A stretch of 64,000 nucleotides of DNA from an uncultured Paracoccaceae bacterium (lineage in GTDB: Bacteria > Pseudomonadota > Alphaproteobacteria > Rhodobacterales > Rhodobacteraceae). The notes under the pieces are model-generated. The model was not told the DNA's origin. It saw nothing but the letters and a program-made list of their open reading frames with translations, and did no database searches. The translations under genes were made by a program, and so were the position numbers. Positions 1-9,385 of the stretch are shown here, one piece after another. Numbering within the stretch: the first letter of the stretch is position 1; each line of letters begins with the position of its first letter. Location of the stretch: contig CANLSM010000002.1 of the NCBI GenBank assembly GCA_947493745.1, forward strand, positions 1-64,000, given 5' to 3'.

Positions 1-98
1 GGCCTCCCCCGAACCCCCTCCGCAGAAGCCATCAAACTCAACAACAAAAACCAAATCCAGGGACTCTTTTGAGGAGACTGGAAAGACAGGATCTGAAG

Positions 99-1001
99 AT
101 GACAGCAGAGAAAATTGACGGCAAGGCCTTCGCGGAGGTGGTGCGCCAGCAGGTTACCGAGCATGTGACCAAGCTCAAGGCCGATCACGGTCTGACGCCC
201 GGTCTTGCGGTGGTTCTGGTCGGCGAAGACCCGGCGAGCGAGGTCTATGTCCGCAACAAGGGCCGCCAGACCGTTGAGGCCGGGATGCAGTCATTCGAGC
301 ACAAACTGCCCGCCGACACGCCGCAATCCGATCTTCTGGCCGTGGTGGAACGCCTGAACACGGACCCTTCGGTGCACGGTATCCTAGTGCAATTGCCGCT
401 GCCCGATCATATCGACGAGGCGCTTGTCATCAACGCGATTGCGCCCGAGAAGGACGTGGACGGTTTTCACATCTCGAATGTTGGGCTTCTGGGTACCGGC
501 CAGAAATCCATGGTGCCCTGCACACCTCTGGGCTGTCTGATGCTGCTGCGCGACCGGCTAGGCTCGCTCAGCGGGAAGTCGGCTGTCGTGGTCGGGCGCT
601 CGAACATTGTCGGCAAGCCGATGGCGAACCTGCTTCTGCGCGACAGCGCGACGGTCACGATTGCCCATTCGCGCACCAAAGATATCGAAGCGCTCTGCCG
701 GACCGCCGACATTCTGGTCGCGGCCGTTGGCCGACCGGAGATGATCAAGGGAGATTGGGTCAAACCCGGTGCGGTCGTGATCGATGTCGGTATCAACCGC
801 ATCGATGCGCCGGAGCGGGGGGAGGGCAAGACCCGGCTGGTCGGTGATGTCGACTACGCGTCCGCTGCCGAAGTGGCCGGCGCGATCACACCGGTTCCGG
901 GCGGTGTCGGGCCCATGACGATTGCCTGCCTGCTTGCAAACACGGTGACCGCCTGCTGTCGGGCAAACGGTTTGCCCGAGCCCGAAGGTCTGACCGCCTA
1001 A
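99..1001 (+). CDS. folD: Bifunctional methylenetetrahydrofolate dehydrogenase/cyclohydrolase FolD
   Basis: FolD interconverts 5,10-methylene-, 5,10-methenyl- and 10-formyl-tetrahydrofolate in the cytosol, supplying one-carbon units. The 300-residue protein has the usual family length. Visible signatures are [14 protein letters not shown] with the catalytic Tyr/Lys, VPCTPLG, the NADP-binding stretch [17 protein letters not shown], and the C-terminal [16 protein letters not shown] chose the ATG at 99 because AGGA lies 7 bases upstream and family members begin at this point; a TTG at 69 in the same frame only adds an unconserved extension. Its stop overlaps the stop of the leftward pdeM by 4 bases, tail to tail. 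Confidence 0.97.
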   Translation: MTAEKIDGKAFAEVVRQQVTEHVTKLKADHGLTPGLAVVLVGEDPASEVYVRNKGRQTVEAGMQSFEHKLPADTPQSDLLAVVERLNTDPSVHGILVQLPLPDHIDEALVINAIAPEKDVDGFHISNVGLLGTGQKSMVPCTPLGCLMLLRDRLGSLSGKSAVVVGRSNIVGKPMANLLLRDSATVTIAHSRTKDIEALCRTADILVAAVGRPEMIKGDWVKPGAVVIDVGINRIDAPERGEGKTRLVGDVDYASAAEVAGAITPVPGGVGPMTIACLLANTVTACCRANGLPEPEGLTA

Positions 1002-1657
1002 AGCGGCACCGGCGTTGCGGTCTTGCCGGTGAGTACGGCAAGGCTGTTCGGTCCGGTCAGTTGTCGGAGCATCTTCAGTTCCGAGCGCAGTCCGCCCGTG
1101 TAGACGCCGAACGCCGGCAGGATCAGACGGCCGTCTCCGATCAGAAAGCAGGGGCGAGAGACCGTGCGTCCGCGCGCATTGAGTACATGTTTGGGGTGGT
1201 AATGGCCGGAAATTTCGCCCTCGACCCGCCCTGGCCGCGCGATATGTCGGAAGGTCAGGGGGCCGCGCTCGATCTCGTCATGATGGCTGCCGCCGATCTC
1301 GATCGGCCCCGCATCATGATTGCCCTCGATCCAGATCCAGCGCCGTCCGGCCATCATCGCGGCAAGCTCTGCGTGATCGACGTCATCCAGCGCGCTTTGG
1401 GCGGAGAGATCGTCGAAACTGTCGCCCAGACAGATCACGGTGCGCGGATCGAGGCGCGCAATTTCGCCTGACAGACGCGTGAGGGTCTCGCGGGTTTCAT
1501 AGGGTGGCAGCAGCGCGCCGCCCCGGCGGGCCATGCGTTCCGACTTTCCCAGATGCAGGTCGGACACGGTCAGAAGCTGCGCTTCCTCCCACCACAGCGC
1601 GCCCGAGGCCTCGGCCCGCAGGTCAACGCTGCAAAAGGAGAAATCATACCCGGACAT
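998..1657 (-). CDS. pdeM: PdeM-type metallophosphoesterase (ligase-associated DNA damage response)
   Basis: A calcineurin-like metallophosphoesterase. The metal-binding motifs appear in order: DLHLGK near the N terminus, GDSFDD, GNHD, and GHYHP towards the C terminus. The length (219 aa) and the gene order directly after an Lhr-type helicase match the 'ligase-associated DNA damage response endonuclease PdeM' family. It is probably a phosphoesterase or nuclease acting on DNA ends. I took the ATG at 1657. An in-frame TTG at 1693 would place the start 6 bases from the helicase stop, and neither start has a clear ribosome site. The ligase and exonuclease partners of the usual four-gene cluster are not in this window. 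Confidence 0.85.
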   Translation of the reverse strand: MSGYDFSFCSVDLRAEASGALWWEEAQLLTVSDLHLGKSERMARRGGALLPPYETRETLTRLSGEIARLDPRTVICLGDSFDDLSAQSALDDVDHAELAAMMAGRRWIWIEGNHDAGPIEIGGSHHDEIERGPLTFRHIARPGRVEGEISGHYHPKHVLNARGRTVSRPCFLIGDGRLILPAFGVYTGGLRSELKMLRQLTGPNSLAVLTGKTATPVPL

Positions 1658-1699
1658 GTGCGATACAAAACAGGAACACCTGAACCTTTGCAAGGGAGA

Positions 1700-4102
1700 T
1701 CAAAGTGTGAGCCCGGCCTCCTTCATCAGGCGGTCCGCTTCGTCGCGCAAAAGTGTTTCTTCGGCCACACCCTTGATCGGAACCCGCCCGACCTCCAGCA
1801 GAAGAGGGGCCGAAAACGGGGTGACATGCGGTACCTGAATGAACCGGATGCTGCCTTGGGCGCGATCCAGCATCTCCTCAATCCGGTCGAAATCGACAAG
1901 CCCCCGTTCCGCCTCGGTCCGGGTAATCTGCATCAGAATGTGGTCGGGGTCGTATTTGCGCATCGTGTCGTACAGGATATCGGATGAGAATGTCGCCTGC
2001 CGCCCGGTCTTGCGCTTGCCCGGGTGGTTGCGTTCAATCAGCCCCGCGATGATTGCGGACGCGCGGAAGGTCCGCTTCATCACCGCATTCTCGCCAAGCC
2101 ATGTCTCAAGACCGTTTCGCATCTCATCGGGGTCGAGAAAGGGGGCGGGATCGACAACCGGTTTCAGCCCCCAGATGGACACCGCATAATCATTGGAGAC
2201 AAAACCCAGCGGTTCCAGTCCAGCCTCTTCCATCCGACGGGTCAGCAGCAGGCCAAGCGTCTGGTTGGCATTGCGGCCCGCGAAGCTGAAAACCGAGAAA
2301 TGGTGCTGATCGCCGCGGGGAAACTGCTCGCAAAGCAGGCCGTTGCGCGGTGGCAATGCGGACATCTCTGCCTGAAGATGCAGCCAGTCCTGCGTATGTT
2401 GTGGCAGCGTTTTCCAACGCTCGGGACTTTGCAGCATGTCGAGGAAACGCTGTGACAGCTCCAGCGAGGTTGCCATTCGGTAGCCTGCGAAGACCGCGAT
2501 CTTCGGCTTGCGGGACGGTTGTTTGGTCACCTCTATCACCATCTCCCGCAAGCCCTCATAGCGCACGGTCTGCCCGCCGATAAGGAAGGTGTCGCCGGGA
2601 ACAAGATTTGCCGCAAAGGCCTCTTCGACCTCACCCAGCGCGCCACCCATCCGGCCCTTTATCCGGACCGACAATGTCTCGGTGTCGATGATGGTGCCGA
2701 TGTTCATGCGCAGATTGCGGGCCGTTCGGGGATCGCGCAATTGCCACAGGCCATCGCGCTCCAACAGGCGCTGATAGCGGTCATAGGCTTTCAGCGCGTA
2801 GCCGCCGGTGGCACAGAAATCCAGACAGCGGTCGAAGTCCGTTCGCGAGAGGGTCCGATAGGCGCCAGCAGACCGGACCTCCGCAAAGAGACCGTCAGCT
2901 CTGAAGGGCCCGGAGCATGCCCGCAACAGGATATGCTGGCAAAGCACGTCCAGCGGGCCGGGGCCGCGCAGGGTTGCATCCAGATCATGCGCCTCGACGG
3001 CTTCGAGAGCAGCGCGACATTCGATGATCTCGAACCGGTTGGCGGGAACCAGCAAGGCGCGGGACGGGGCGTTGTAGCGGTGATTGGCCCGTCCGATCCG
3101 TTGCACCAGACGTTTCACGTTCTTGGGCGCACCGATCTGGATCACCAGGTCGACATTGCCCCAGTCGATACCCAGATCGAGTGATCCGGTGCAGACAATG
3201 GCGCGGAGCTTGCCCGCCACCATCGCTGCCTCGACCTTCTCGCGCGCATCGCGGGAGAGAGAGCCATGGTGGATCGCGATTGGCAGGTCGTCGGAGTTCT
3301 CGGCCCAGAGTGCCTGGAAGAACAACTCGGCCTGCGCGCGGGTATTGATGAAAACCAGCGTCGTTTGCGCCTCGCGGATGGCCTGCATCACTTCTCCGGC
3401 CGCATGCTTGCCACCGGCACCCGCCCAGGGCGGGGCGGTCTCCGTCTCCAGAAGCGAGATGTCGGGATCGGGGCCGGGATCCGCAGTCAGTATCTCGCAG
3501 TCGTTCGGATTGAGATAGTGCGCGAGCGCAGGAGGATCATCGACAGTGGCGGACAGACCGATGGTTCTGAGCCCCGGCGCAAGGCTCGCGAGCCTTGTCA
3601 GACCCAGCATCAGCTGATCGCCCCGCTTGCTTTCGGCCAGAGCATGGATCTCGTCGCAGATCACGCGCCGGAGACCCGCAAAGATGCGCGGGGCGTCCTC
3701 ATAGGACAGCAACAAGGCAAGGCTTTCCGGGGTGGTCAGCAGGATATGGGGCGGGTCGGCACGCTGCTTTTGTCGCGCCGACTGAGGCGTGTCCCCGGTC
3801 CGATCCTCGATGCGGATGTCGAGGCCAAGCTCATCGACGGGCGTGCGGAGATTGCGCTTGATGTCAGCAGCCAGCGCCTTCAGCGGCGAGACATAAAGCG
3901 TATGCATGCCCTGATGCCCGCTGTCGGACAATTCCACCAGAGAGGGGAGAAACCCGGCCAGTGTCTTGCCGCCGCCGGTCGGTGCGATCAGCAATGTCGC
4001 GGGCGCATCCGCTCGGGACAGAAGGGCGAGTTGGTGGGGGTGCGGGCTCCAGCCGCGCTTGTCGAAAAAGGACCGGAAAGAGGCGGGCAGGGCGCGGATC
4101 AT
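1700..4102 (-). CDS. Lhr-type ligase-associated DEXH box helicase
   Basis: A superfamily 2 ATP-dependent helicase of 800 aa. The sequence shows a Q-like N terminus (HPHQLALL), Walker A APTGGGKTLAG near residue 42, the DEXH box CDEIHAL, SATVDDP (motif III), motif V GSLDLGIDWGNVDLV and motif VI QRIGRANHR. The roughly 350-residue C-terminal extension matches Lhr-core proteins. The length is that of the ligase-associated DEXH helicases, much shorter than full-length Lhr. Such proteins are thought to act in DNA repair with PdeM, and pdeM follows directly. The ATG has AGGGG close upstream. Confidence 0.9.
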   Translation of the reverse strand: MIRALPASFRSFFDKRGWSPHPHQLALLSRADAPATLLIAPTGGGKTLAGFLPSLVELSDSGHQGMHTLYVSPLKALAADIKRNLRTPVDELGLDIRIEDRTGDTPQSARQKQRADPPHILLTTPESLALLLSYEDAPRIFAGLRRVICDEIHALAESKRGDQLMLGLTRLASLAPGLRTIGLSATVDDPPALAHYLNPNDCEILTADPGPDPDISLLETETAPPWAGAGGKHAAGEVMQAIREAQTTLVFINTRAQAELFFQALWAENSDDLPIAIHHGSLSRDAREKVEAAMVAGKLRAIVCTGSLDLGIDWGNVDLVIQIGAPKNVKRLVQRIGRANHRYNAPSRALLVPANRFEIIECRAALEAVEAHDLDATLRGPGPLDVLCQHILLRACSGPFRADGLFAEVRSAGAYRTLSRTDFDRCLDFCATGGYALKAYDRYQRLLERDGLWQLRDPRTARNLRMNIGTIIDTETLSVRIKGRMGGALGEVEEAFAANLVPGDTFLIGGQTVRYEGLREMVIEVTKQPSRKPKIAVFAGYRMATSLELSQRFLDMLQSPERWKTLPQHTQDWLHLQAEMSALPPRNGLLCEQFPRGDQHHFSVFSFAGRNANQTLGLLLTRRMEEAGLEPLGFVSNDYAVSIWGLKPVVDPAPFLDPDEMRNGLETWLGENAVMKRTFRASAIIAGLIERNHPGKRKTGRQATFSSDILYDTMRKYDPDHILMQITRTEAERGLVDFDRIEEMLDRAQGSIRFIQVPHVTPFSAPLLLEVGRVPIKGVAEETLLRDEADRLMKEAGLTL

Positions 4103-4133
4103 GCCCCTTTATGAGGCTGTCCGCGTCCCGGGT

Positions 4134-4937
4134 TCAAGACCGCTTGATCAGTTTCTCAATGGCGACGATCAGGGCCTCTGCCAGCGTGGTATCGGCGCCC
4201 GGTGGCGAGCCATCAATAGCCGAGCGGACATCCTTTGCAATGATGCCGATGGAATTGGCATCTGACAGTCCGTCACGCGCAAACTCGATGTCGTCAAAGT
4301 TGCTGCCGAACCAGGTCTGCCCGGAACTCGTGTGAAGGACCTTCAGCAGATCGGTCTCAGCTAGGCCCATCTCGTCGGCCCAGCCAAGCGCCAGCCGGGT
4401 CGTGGCGACCGAACTTGCGGCGACCAGATTGTTCAGCACCTTGGCGGACATGCCCGAGCCGAGCGGGCCGAGTATGTGAATATCACGCCCCATGGCCGCA
4501 AAAAGCGGCTGGAGGCGTTCCAGAAGGGTGCGATCACCACCCAGCATGAAGGACAACCGGGCCTCGCGCGCAGCAATGGCAGCGCCGGACATCGGCGCAT
4601 CGACCAGTGCGATCCGCTCGGGGATGCGGTCTCGCAGGGCGCGGATATATCTCGGCGAAACCGTCGAACTGATGATCAACGTGTCGAGATCCGGCGCCCG
4701 CTCAAGAATACTCTGATCTTCAAAGAGAAGGGCTTCGGTCTGATCGACGTCCCGGACAACGCTGATCAGCGTCTCCACCCCGGCACAAAACCGTTGTGGG
4801 TCACGCTCCATATGGGTCTGAAAACTATCGAAATCGGACGCGGGGCGAATGTCGAACCCGCGTACCGGGAAACCTGCATTCAGCAGAGCCTCTGCCATGG
4901 GGCGGCCCATGCGGCCGCACCCGGCTACTCCGATCAA
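4134..4937 (-). CDS. NAD(P)-dependent oxidoreductase, 3-hydroxyisobutyrate dehydrogenase family
   Basis: A beta-hydroxyacid dehydrogenase of 267 aa. It has the N-terminal Rossmann motif GVAGCGRMGRPMAEALL, the substrate-binding DAPMSGA segment, and the helix LGSGMSAKVLNNLV, which carries the catalytic Lys and the NN pair of the family. It is about 30 residues shorter than typical 3-hydroxyisobutyrate dehydrogenases, and the substrate cannot be read from sequence. The start is TTG, overlapping the stop of the upstream ATPase gene by 4 bases, so the two are translationally coupled. Why a dehydrogenase is coupled to an AAA ATPase is unclear. Confidence 0.82.
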   Translation of the reverse strand: MIGVAGCGRMGRPMAEALLNAGFPVRGFDIRPASDFDSFQTHMERDPQRFCAGVETLISVVRDVDQTEALLFEDQSILERAPDLDTLIISSTVSPRYIRALRDRIPERIALVDAPMSGAAIAAREARLSFMLGGDRTLLERLQPLFAAMGRDIHILGPLGSGMSAKVLNNLVAASSVATTRLALGWADEMGLAETDLLKVLHTSSGQTWFGSNFDDIEFARDGLSDANSIGIIAKDVRSAIDGSPPGADTTLAEALIVAIEKLIKRS

Positions 4938-6256
4938 ACAGCGCCTTCTTCGTCGAGGAAGAGGTTTTCCCAGGCGCGATCGACCAGTTCAATCGTCATC
5001 TTGCGCTCCAGCCCCTCATAATCCGCGATCGACAGCATCTGGTCGATCAGAAACGGCGCATGATAGGACGCGAAGTGGTTGTCCACCTCGGGGTATTTGT
5101 TCTTCAGCAGATGCGTCAACACATCTTCCTCGGGCTTCAGTTTGTAGTGCCGTGCCGTCTTGATGAAGACCTTGATGAAGTCGTCGCGATCCGGGTTGCC
5201 GACCTTGATCTTGTAGTAGATCCGGCGAAGAGCCGCGCCATCGAACATCTCGGTGGGCAGGAAGTTGGTCGAAAACACGACCAGCGTGTCAAACGGCACC
5301 ATGAATTTCTGACCGGACTGCAGGCTCAGAATATCGAACGAGCTTTCCATGGGCACGATCCAGCGGTTGATCAGCGCCTGTGGCGGTTCCTGCTGACGGC
5401 CCAGATCGTCAACGATGAAGACGCCGCCGGTCGCTTTCAGCTGCAAGGGTGCCTGATAGGTTCGGCTGACCTTGTTGTAGTTGAGATCGAGCATCTCGAG
5501 CGTCAATTCACCACCGGTCATCACCGAGGGACGGCGGCAGAGCACATAGCGCTGGTCGTAATGCGGTCCCGGACGGCGCAGCGGGTTGTTGTTCAGATCA
5601 TCCGACGGTGCCTTGGTCAGCGTGTGCACAATCGGATCATAGACAGAGATCACCTGGCCCGAGAATTCCAGAAAGCGCGGGACATAGATGCTGTCACCAA
5701 GCGCATCCCTGATCCCGTTGGAGATCGAGGACTTACCATTGCCCGGTGGACCATAGAGCAGAACCGAACGTCCCGAGTTCACCGCAGGGCCAAGCTGATC
5801 GAGCATGCCGGCTGGCAGAACCAGATGCGACATGGAGTTTTCCAGCCGCTCCTGCGTGATCACCGCATCGCCGATGGACTGACGGGCGGTCTGCTTCCAG
5901 TAGTCCTCAAGCGGAACCGGAAGGGCGCCGTAGTATTCAGACTGGGCAAGCGCGTCGAGGGCACGGGCCTTGCCGCTTTCGGTCAGCTGATAGCGCACCT
6001 CGCCCGAACTGGCGGTGGCGATCGAGCCGAGCGTTTCAATCAGATTGTCGGTCCGTCCCGCCTCGACCAGTTCGGTCGCAATTGGCGGCGTCACGCAAAG
6101 AGCGTTGGCGATATCAAGCATCGAGGTCAGCGACCGCCGGAACATGGTTTTCAGCAGAATGTCGCGCATCAGGACCAGTTCGAGCCCGGTCTCCTCCAGC
6201 CGCAAGGGGGCCCGCGGAGCAAAGCTGTGCTCTGGGTGCGCTGCCATGTCATTCAT
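4934..6256 (-). CDS. AAA-type ATPase of unknown role
   Basis: A 440-residue cytosolic ATPase. It has a Walker A motif (GPPGNGKSS) around residue 170, Walker B (GVFIVDDLGRQ) around residue 270, and a sensor-like FSTN. The first 150 residues look helical with a possible winged-helix segment (VRYQLTESGKA). I chose the ATG at 6256 because GGAGGA lies 7 bases upstream; a GTG at 6271 is less likely. Similar ATPases occur beside Flp pilus genes in rhodobacteria as far as I recall, but no function is established. It is divergent from the membrane protein gene at 6391. Confidence 0.75.
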   Translation of the reverse strand: MNDMAAHPEHSFAPRAPLRLEETGLELVLMRDILLKTMFRRSLTSMLDIANALCVTPPIATELVEAGRTDNLIETLGSIATASSGEVRYQLTESGKARALDALAQSEYYGALPVPLEDYWKQTARQSIGDAVITQERLENSMSHLVLPAGMLDQLGPAVNSGRSVLLYGPPGNGKSSISNGIRDALGDSIYVPRFLEFSGQVISVYDPIVHTLTKAPSDDLNNNPLRRPGPHYDQRYVLCRRPSVMTGGELTLEMLDLNYNKVSRTYQAPLQLKATGGVFIVDDLGRQQEPPQALINRWIVPMESSFDILSLQSGQKFMVPFDTLVVFSTNFLPTEMFDGAALRRIYYKIKVGNPDRDDFIKVFIKTARHYKLKPEEDVLTHLLKNKYPEVDNHFASYHAPFLIDQMLSIADYEGLERKMTIELVDRAWENLFLDEEGAV

Positions 6257-6298
6257 CGGGGAATCCTCCACTCAACGGCCAAGATCTATTTTTACAGA

Positions 6299-6336
6299 TC
6301 AAATACGGCCAAAAAAGGTTTTTCTGCCTCAAATAC
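6299..6336. repeat. Direct repeat TCAAATAC, two copies 30 bases apart
   Basis: TCAAATAC occurs at 6299-6306 and again at 6329-6336, in the 134-base divergent region between the ATPase and the membrane protein. The 30-base period is about three helical turns, as expected for two sites read by one DNA-binding protein. The region is AT-rich compared with its flanks. No known regulator is assigned. Confidence 0.4.
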
Positions 6337-6390
6337 ACCATTAAACCGGGGCAGTCTCCGATAGGACCCAACACCAGTAACCTTAAGATC

Positions 6391-7995
6391 ATGCACAAAA
6401 ATTTGAAATTTACGTTTGTTCTGCTGCTGGTCGTTCTGGGTCAGACAGCCTTGATGTTGCTTGCGGGCGGATTGCGGATCAACGGGCATGAGGCCGATCT
6501 GCTGCATGTGTTGGACGTCATCTCGCGAATGGTTGCGGGTGACCGCCCGAGTGTGGATTTCATGACGCCCCTGGGGATCACAGCTTTCGCTCCGTTTGCG
6601 GGCCTTCTGGCCCTTGGTACCAGTCATGCCAAGGCCATCCTGCTGGGCTCCGGCCTTGTGGCATGCCTGTTTTTGCCAGCAATCCTGCATGTTGCGGGGT
6701 CGCGGATGGGCGGGGTCGTCAAATGGGGCTTCGGGCTTGGGCTGGTGATCATGATGACTGCCGTGGTCTATGGCGGCGATCAGGCGACCATTTCGATCTC
6801 GATGTATTACAATCGTTGGGCCTGGACGATCAGCTTCCTGATGCTGGCGGTTCTCTTTCTCACGCCCGGGGACGAGACGCCTTTGCGTGACGGTGTGATT
6901 GTCGGCCTTGGTGTCGGCATTCTGGCGACGTTGAAAATGACCTTTGCGGTCGCTCTTGGGCCGGTTGTTCTGCTGGGCCTGATCCTGCGCCGGGATGGGC
7001 GGTTTTTTGCCGCTTTGGCCGTCTCTTTGCTGATCTGGCTCGCCGCGGTGACGATCCTCGCAGGCGGATTGGACTATTGGGTCAGCTATGTTCGCGATCT
7101 TCTCTACGTGGCGACCAGCAATCTGAGGGCACGTCCGGGGCTGAGTTTCGGTGATGTCGCGGCAGCACCGGCCTATCTGCCCGCGACGGCAGTTCTGCTC
7201 CTCACGGTGGTCTTCTGGCGCAGGGTTGGCCTGGCGCGCGAAGGGCTATTGCTGCTCGTGGCCGCGCCCGGCTTCATCTACATCACATTCCAGAACTGGG
7301 GGAACGATCCCAAATGGCTGTTCGTTCTGGGTATCTTCCTGCTGGTGTTGCGCGAACGGGCAGCAGGCAAGACCTGGTTCGGGGCAGATGGCAGACATGC
7401 TTCCAGCCTCATGGCGACGGCCTGCCTTGTCATGATCGCGCCCTCGATCCTCAACATGGGCTACAGCACTGTTCGTCACCTCGCGCTCTCTGCGGACCGG
7501 TTCACGCCGATCTTCGAGGGGAGCGATATCGAGTTCGAGATTGCCCGAAACTTCGAAGGCGCAGGGTCGGTCGGTCTGCCGCCGGTCGCCATCACCTCGG
7601 AACCGGTCTCGATCGCGGATGACGAGGTTGTCGAGACAGTCCTGAACGGGGAGGTGCTGGATTACTGCCAGATGACAACCGGGCTTCTTGGGGTCACGCG
7701 CAGTATTCAGGAGGAACTCGGCGCCCGCAATCTGGTGTCGGGCAAGCGTGTGCTCGTCGGGGACATCTACGATTTTCTGTGGCTGGCGGGACCGTTCGAG
7801 CGCAATCGCGGAATGGCGCCATGGTATTATGGCGCGCCCAGCGGCTTCAACGGGACCGAGCTTCTGGTCGTGCCGCTCTGTCCGATCTCTGACCGGGCCC
7901 GACGGGTGAAAATTCAGTCGATTGTGGATCGCGGCTGGGGCCTGTCAGAGGTTTTTCGCACCGAGCATTTCATAGTCTTGTCGGTGGAAAGCTGA
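6391..7995 (+). CDS. Multi-pass membrane protein, possible GT-C fold glycosyltransferase
   Basis: A 534-residue integral membrane protein with about ten hydrophobic segments over residues 8-370, followed by a soluble C-terminal domain of about 150 residues. The first external loop contains acidic residues and VDFMTPLG, which resembles the 'R-D-F-x-x-P-x-G' loop of GT-C fold lipid-linked-sugar transferases. A second polar stretch, YYNRWAW, follows between later membrane segments. That assignment is an inference; I do not recognise the family by name. The ATG at 6391 was chosen because hydrophobic sequence starts there, and the upstream in-frame extension lies antisense to the ATPase gene. It ends inside the convergent cpaA gene with a 26-base overlap. 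Confidence 0.65.
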   Translation: MHKNLKFTFVLLLVVLGQTALMLLAGGLRINGHEADLLHVLDVISRMVAGDRPSVDFMTPLGITAFAPFAGLLALGTSHAKAILLGSGLVACLFLPAILHVAGSRMGGVVKWGFGLGLVIMMTAVVYGGDQATISISMYYNRWAWTISFLMLAVLFLTPGDETPLRDGVIVGLGVGILATLKMTFAVALGPVVLLGLILRRDGRFFAALAVSLLIWLAAVTILAGGLDYWVSYVRDLLYVATSNLRARPGLSFGDVAAAPAYLPATAVLLLTVVFWRRVGLAREGLLLLVAAPGFIYITFQNWGNDPKWLFVLGIFLLVLRERAAGKTWFGADGRHASSLMATACLVMIAPSILNMGYSTVRHLALSADRFTPIFEGSDIEFEIARNFEGAGSVGLPPVAITSEPVSIADDEVVETVLNGEVLDYCQMTTGLLGVTRSIQEELGARNLVSGKRVLVGDIYDFLWLAGPFERNRGMAPWYYGAPSGFNGTELLVVPLCPISDRARRVKIQSIVDRGWGLSEVFRTEHFIVLSVES

Positions 7996-8476
7996 AAAAC
8001 GCGACTGACACGAGGTAAAAGAGCAGCGCACCGCTCAGCGCGAGCCCCATTGGGAAATTCTTGCCCGACGTCCAGGATTTCCACTCTGCATTCGTCCATC
8101 CCGCCGCCCCGGCCAGCCTGAAGCCGCGATGAGTCAGAAAGGCGCTGATGGTCATGATCAGGAATGTCATGAAGAACGGCGCCAGGTCCTCATAGGCCAC
8201 ATACAGGATCAGGGCGGCTGCGTATTTTGCATCTCCCCCACCAACGACACCGGTGATGTTGAGGATATAGCCGATGAGCAGCACGATCAGCCCGACCAGA
8301 AGCCGCCAGCCGAAGACGTCGAGCGGCAGCAACACAAGGCCGACCGGCACAAAGGCCACCGCCAGCCAGATGTTGAGTTTGTTGGATATGATCAGACGCC
8401 GCAGATCGCTCCAGGCGGCCCAGAATGCAAACGGGGCCGCCACGGCGAGAAAAACGTAAGGTGCTACTGCCGACAC
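7970..8476 (-). CDS. cpaA: Prepilin peptidase CpaA/TadV
   Basis: An inner-membrane aspartic peptidase that cleaves Flp prepilins. The 168-residue protein has four or more membrane helices. It shows both catalytic Asp motifs of the type IV prepilin peptidase family: WSDLRRLIISN after the first helix and GGGDAK (GxGD) in the middle. It lacks the N-methylation domain, as usual for CpaA. The start codon is GTG at 8476 with only a weak ribosome site. It is the last gene of the leftward tad set, 9 bases after a TadD-like gene. Confidence 0.9.
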   Translation of the reverse strand: MSAVAPYVFLAVAAPFAFWAAWSDLRRLIISNKLNIWLAVAFVPVGLVLLPLDVFGWRLLVGLIVLLIGYILNITGVVGGGDAKYAAALILYVAYEDLAPFFMTFLIMTISAFLTHRGFRLAGAAGWTNAEWKSWTSGKNFPMGLALSGALLFYLVSVAFFSFPPTRL

Positions 8477-8485
8477 CTATGGTGC

Positions 8486-9352
8486 CTAGCGCTGAACGCT
8501 GTTCGTCAGGGTCTCAAGCTTTGCCACAGCCGCCTCGAAATGCTGCGGATGCGTGTCCACGGCCTCTTCCAGCAGACCGGCGGCAATGTCTGTTTTGCCG
8601 TTGCGGAGCGCCTGCAAGGCCATGTTGTGAAGCAGTTGCGCTTTCTCAACAGCGGTCATGGGAAGGATCGGCAATTCGTAGTTACCACGCTTCGCGCGCG
8701 AAATCGCCAGGTTGTTCTTGGCATTGAAGAGGTCGCGGTCATAGCTGATGGCGCGGCGGAACTTCTCCTCCGCAGCCTGGGCATTTCCGCGCGACAGCAT
8801 GGAGATACCCCAGTTGTTGTAGACTGCGGCGGGGCGGGTCGTCAGTCCGGCAGCGTTCTCGTAGAACGCATCCGATTTCTCCCAGTCCTGCCGGTAATCG
8901 GCAACCATCGCTTCCAGCCGGTAACGGTTGTAGCTTTCAATGGTCGGAGGGATTTGGTTGAGCTGATTTTGCGCTTCCTCCCAGCCGTTGTTCTGGATCA
9001 GTGCTTCCGCGTAAAGCAGGCGGTCGCCATCCTTGGCCTCGCCCGCACTGTCAAGTTGTTCGAAAATGAGAACAGCTTCTTCCGAGCGGCGTGCCCGCAT
9101 CAGCGATGCGGCATGGCCACGTTTCAGGTCAGCCCGGTCGGGGTTGCTGAGTGAGGAGTTCTTGAAGTACTCGACCGCCTGGTTGGGGTCGGCGAAATTG
9201 AGCATGATGTCGTTGAGGTTGCTTTCGTCGATGACGTTGAGATCATCGAGGCTCTGGATCGCCTCACGGTCTGCGTCCGGATCGCCACAGCCCGCCACAC
9301 CCATGGTGATGATAAGCGCGAAGCTGCTCAGGTGTTTTGCCCTGATGCTCAT
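8486..9352 (-). CDS. tadD: TadD-like TPR lipoprotein (first copy)
   Basis: A 288-residue protein with a lipoprotein signal (hydrophobic segment ending VAGC, Cys near residue 22) followed by tetratricopeptide repeats such as DRADLKRGHAASLMRARRSEE and PAAVYNNWGISMLSRGNAQA. TadD-type proteins are outer-membrane lipoproteins needed for Flp pilus assembly, probably as secretin pilotins or scaffolds. It lies between a second TPR lipoprotein gene and cpaA in one leftward series, with AGGA upstream of the ATG. Confidence 0.82.
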   Translation of the reverse strand: MSIRAKHLSSFALIITMGVAGCGDPDADREAIQSLDDLNVIDESNLNDIMLNFADPNQAVEYFKNSSLSNPDRADLKRGHAASLMRARRSEEAVLIFEQLDSAGEAKDGDRLLYAEALIQNNGWEEAQNQLNQIPPTIESYNRYRLEAMVADYRQDWEKSDAFYENAAGLTTRPAAVYNNWGISMLSRGNAQAAEEKFRRAISYDRDLFNAKNNLAISRAKRGNYELPILPMTAVEKAQLLHNMALQALRNGKTDIAAGLLEEAVDTHPQHFEAAVAKLETLTNSVQR

Positions 9353-9385
9353 GTGCCTGTTCCTTGTTCTGCTCGGTTTATTTTT

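Noticed and set aside
4796-6364. 522-codon rightward open frame
   Set aside because: It lies entirely antisense to the ATPase and its neighbours and its product has no recognisable domain. Such long shadow frames are expected in high-GC DNA.
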